Source: AC-69 sp044869895 (GTDB lineage: Bacteria > Actinomycetota > UBA4738 > HRBIN12). From it: a DNA stretch of 5,799 bases. The notes beneath the pieces are model-generated. The model searched no databases, had not been told where the DNA came from, and was given only the letters and a program-made list of their open reading frames with translations. The position numbers were made by a program, and so were the translations under genes. Below, in pieces: positions 5,770-5,799 of this stretch. The stretch spans positions 1 through 5,799 of the forward strand of contig JBIOXZ010000105.1 of assembly GCA_044869895.1 (NCBI GenBank), read 5' to 3'. Every line of letters starts with the position of its first letter. The stretch's first letter is position 1.

Positions 5770-5799
5770 GCGGCGCCGGTGGGCGACAAGCAGCTACGC

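Noticed and set aside
5169..5789. 206-codon minus-strand frame overlapping PAS modules 1 and 2
   Set aside because: Same strand as the PAS gene but out of frame; composition is Gly/Arg/Ala-rich, and the PAS motifs sit in the other frame.

Overview
The window is GC-rich bacterial DNA, with strong G/C preference at third codon positions and several GTG starts. The mix of genes suggests a deep-branching actinomycete-like lineage, or possibly Chloroflexota or another Terrabacteria group. The pointers are a DUF4446 protein beside serS, a SerRS C-terminus of the NGTA-AVGRT type, and a probably near-leaderless larB. This placement is an inference; nothing here fixes it.

Layout. Positions 1-1498 (minus strand) hold larB followed by larC, two consecutive genes of nickel-pincer nucleotide (NPN) cofactor synthesis. 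larC is cut by the window edge. A 78-bp gap (1499-1576) separates them from a tight plus-strand run at 1577-3929: a membrane-anchored DUF4446 protein, a bactofilin and seryl-tRNA synthetase. The first two overlap by 4 bp (ATGA), and serS starts 5 bp after the bactofilin. At 3926-5752 (minus strand) lies a 608-residue protein of four PAS/PAC modules with no recognisable output domain. It converges on serS, and the two stop codons share one palindromic CTAG. The last 47 bp (5753-5799) hold only the putative ribosome binding site of the PAS gene.

How the genes work together. LarB and LarC act on successive intermediates of one cofactor pathway (LarB, then LarE, then LarC), which supplies lactate racemase and related LarA-like enzymes. 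LarE and LarA are not in the window. DUF4446, bactofilin and SerRS look like one transcription unit; the first two could form a membrane-cytoskeleton pair, while SerRS is a housekeeping enzyme. The PAS protein is probably a sensor or scaffold that signals through a separate partner.

No RNA genes, mobile elements, CRISPR arrays or integration sites were seen. No gene-free stretch exceeds 78 bp. The window does not contain an obviously new defence or biosynthetic system. The points most worth a second look are the palindromic promoter core between the divergent operons, the DUF4446-bactofilin pair with its charged N-terminal extension, and the effector-less PAS array that ends where a fifth module should begin.
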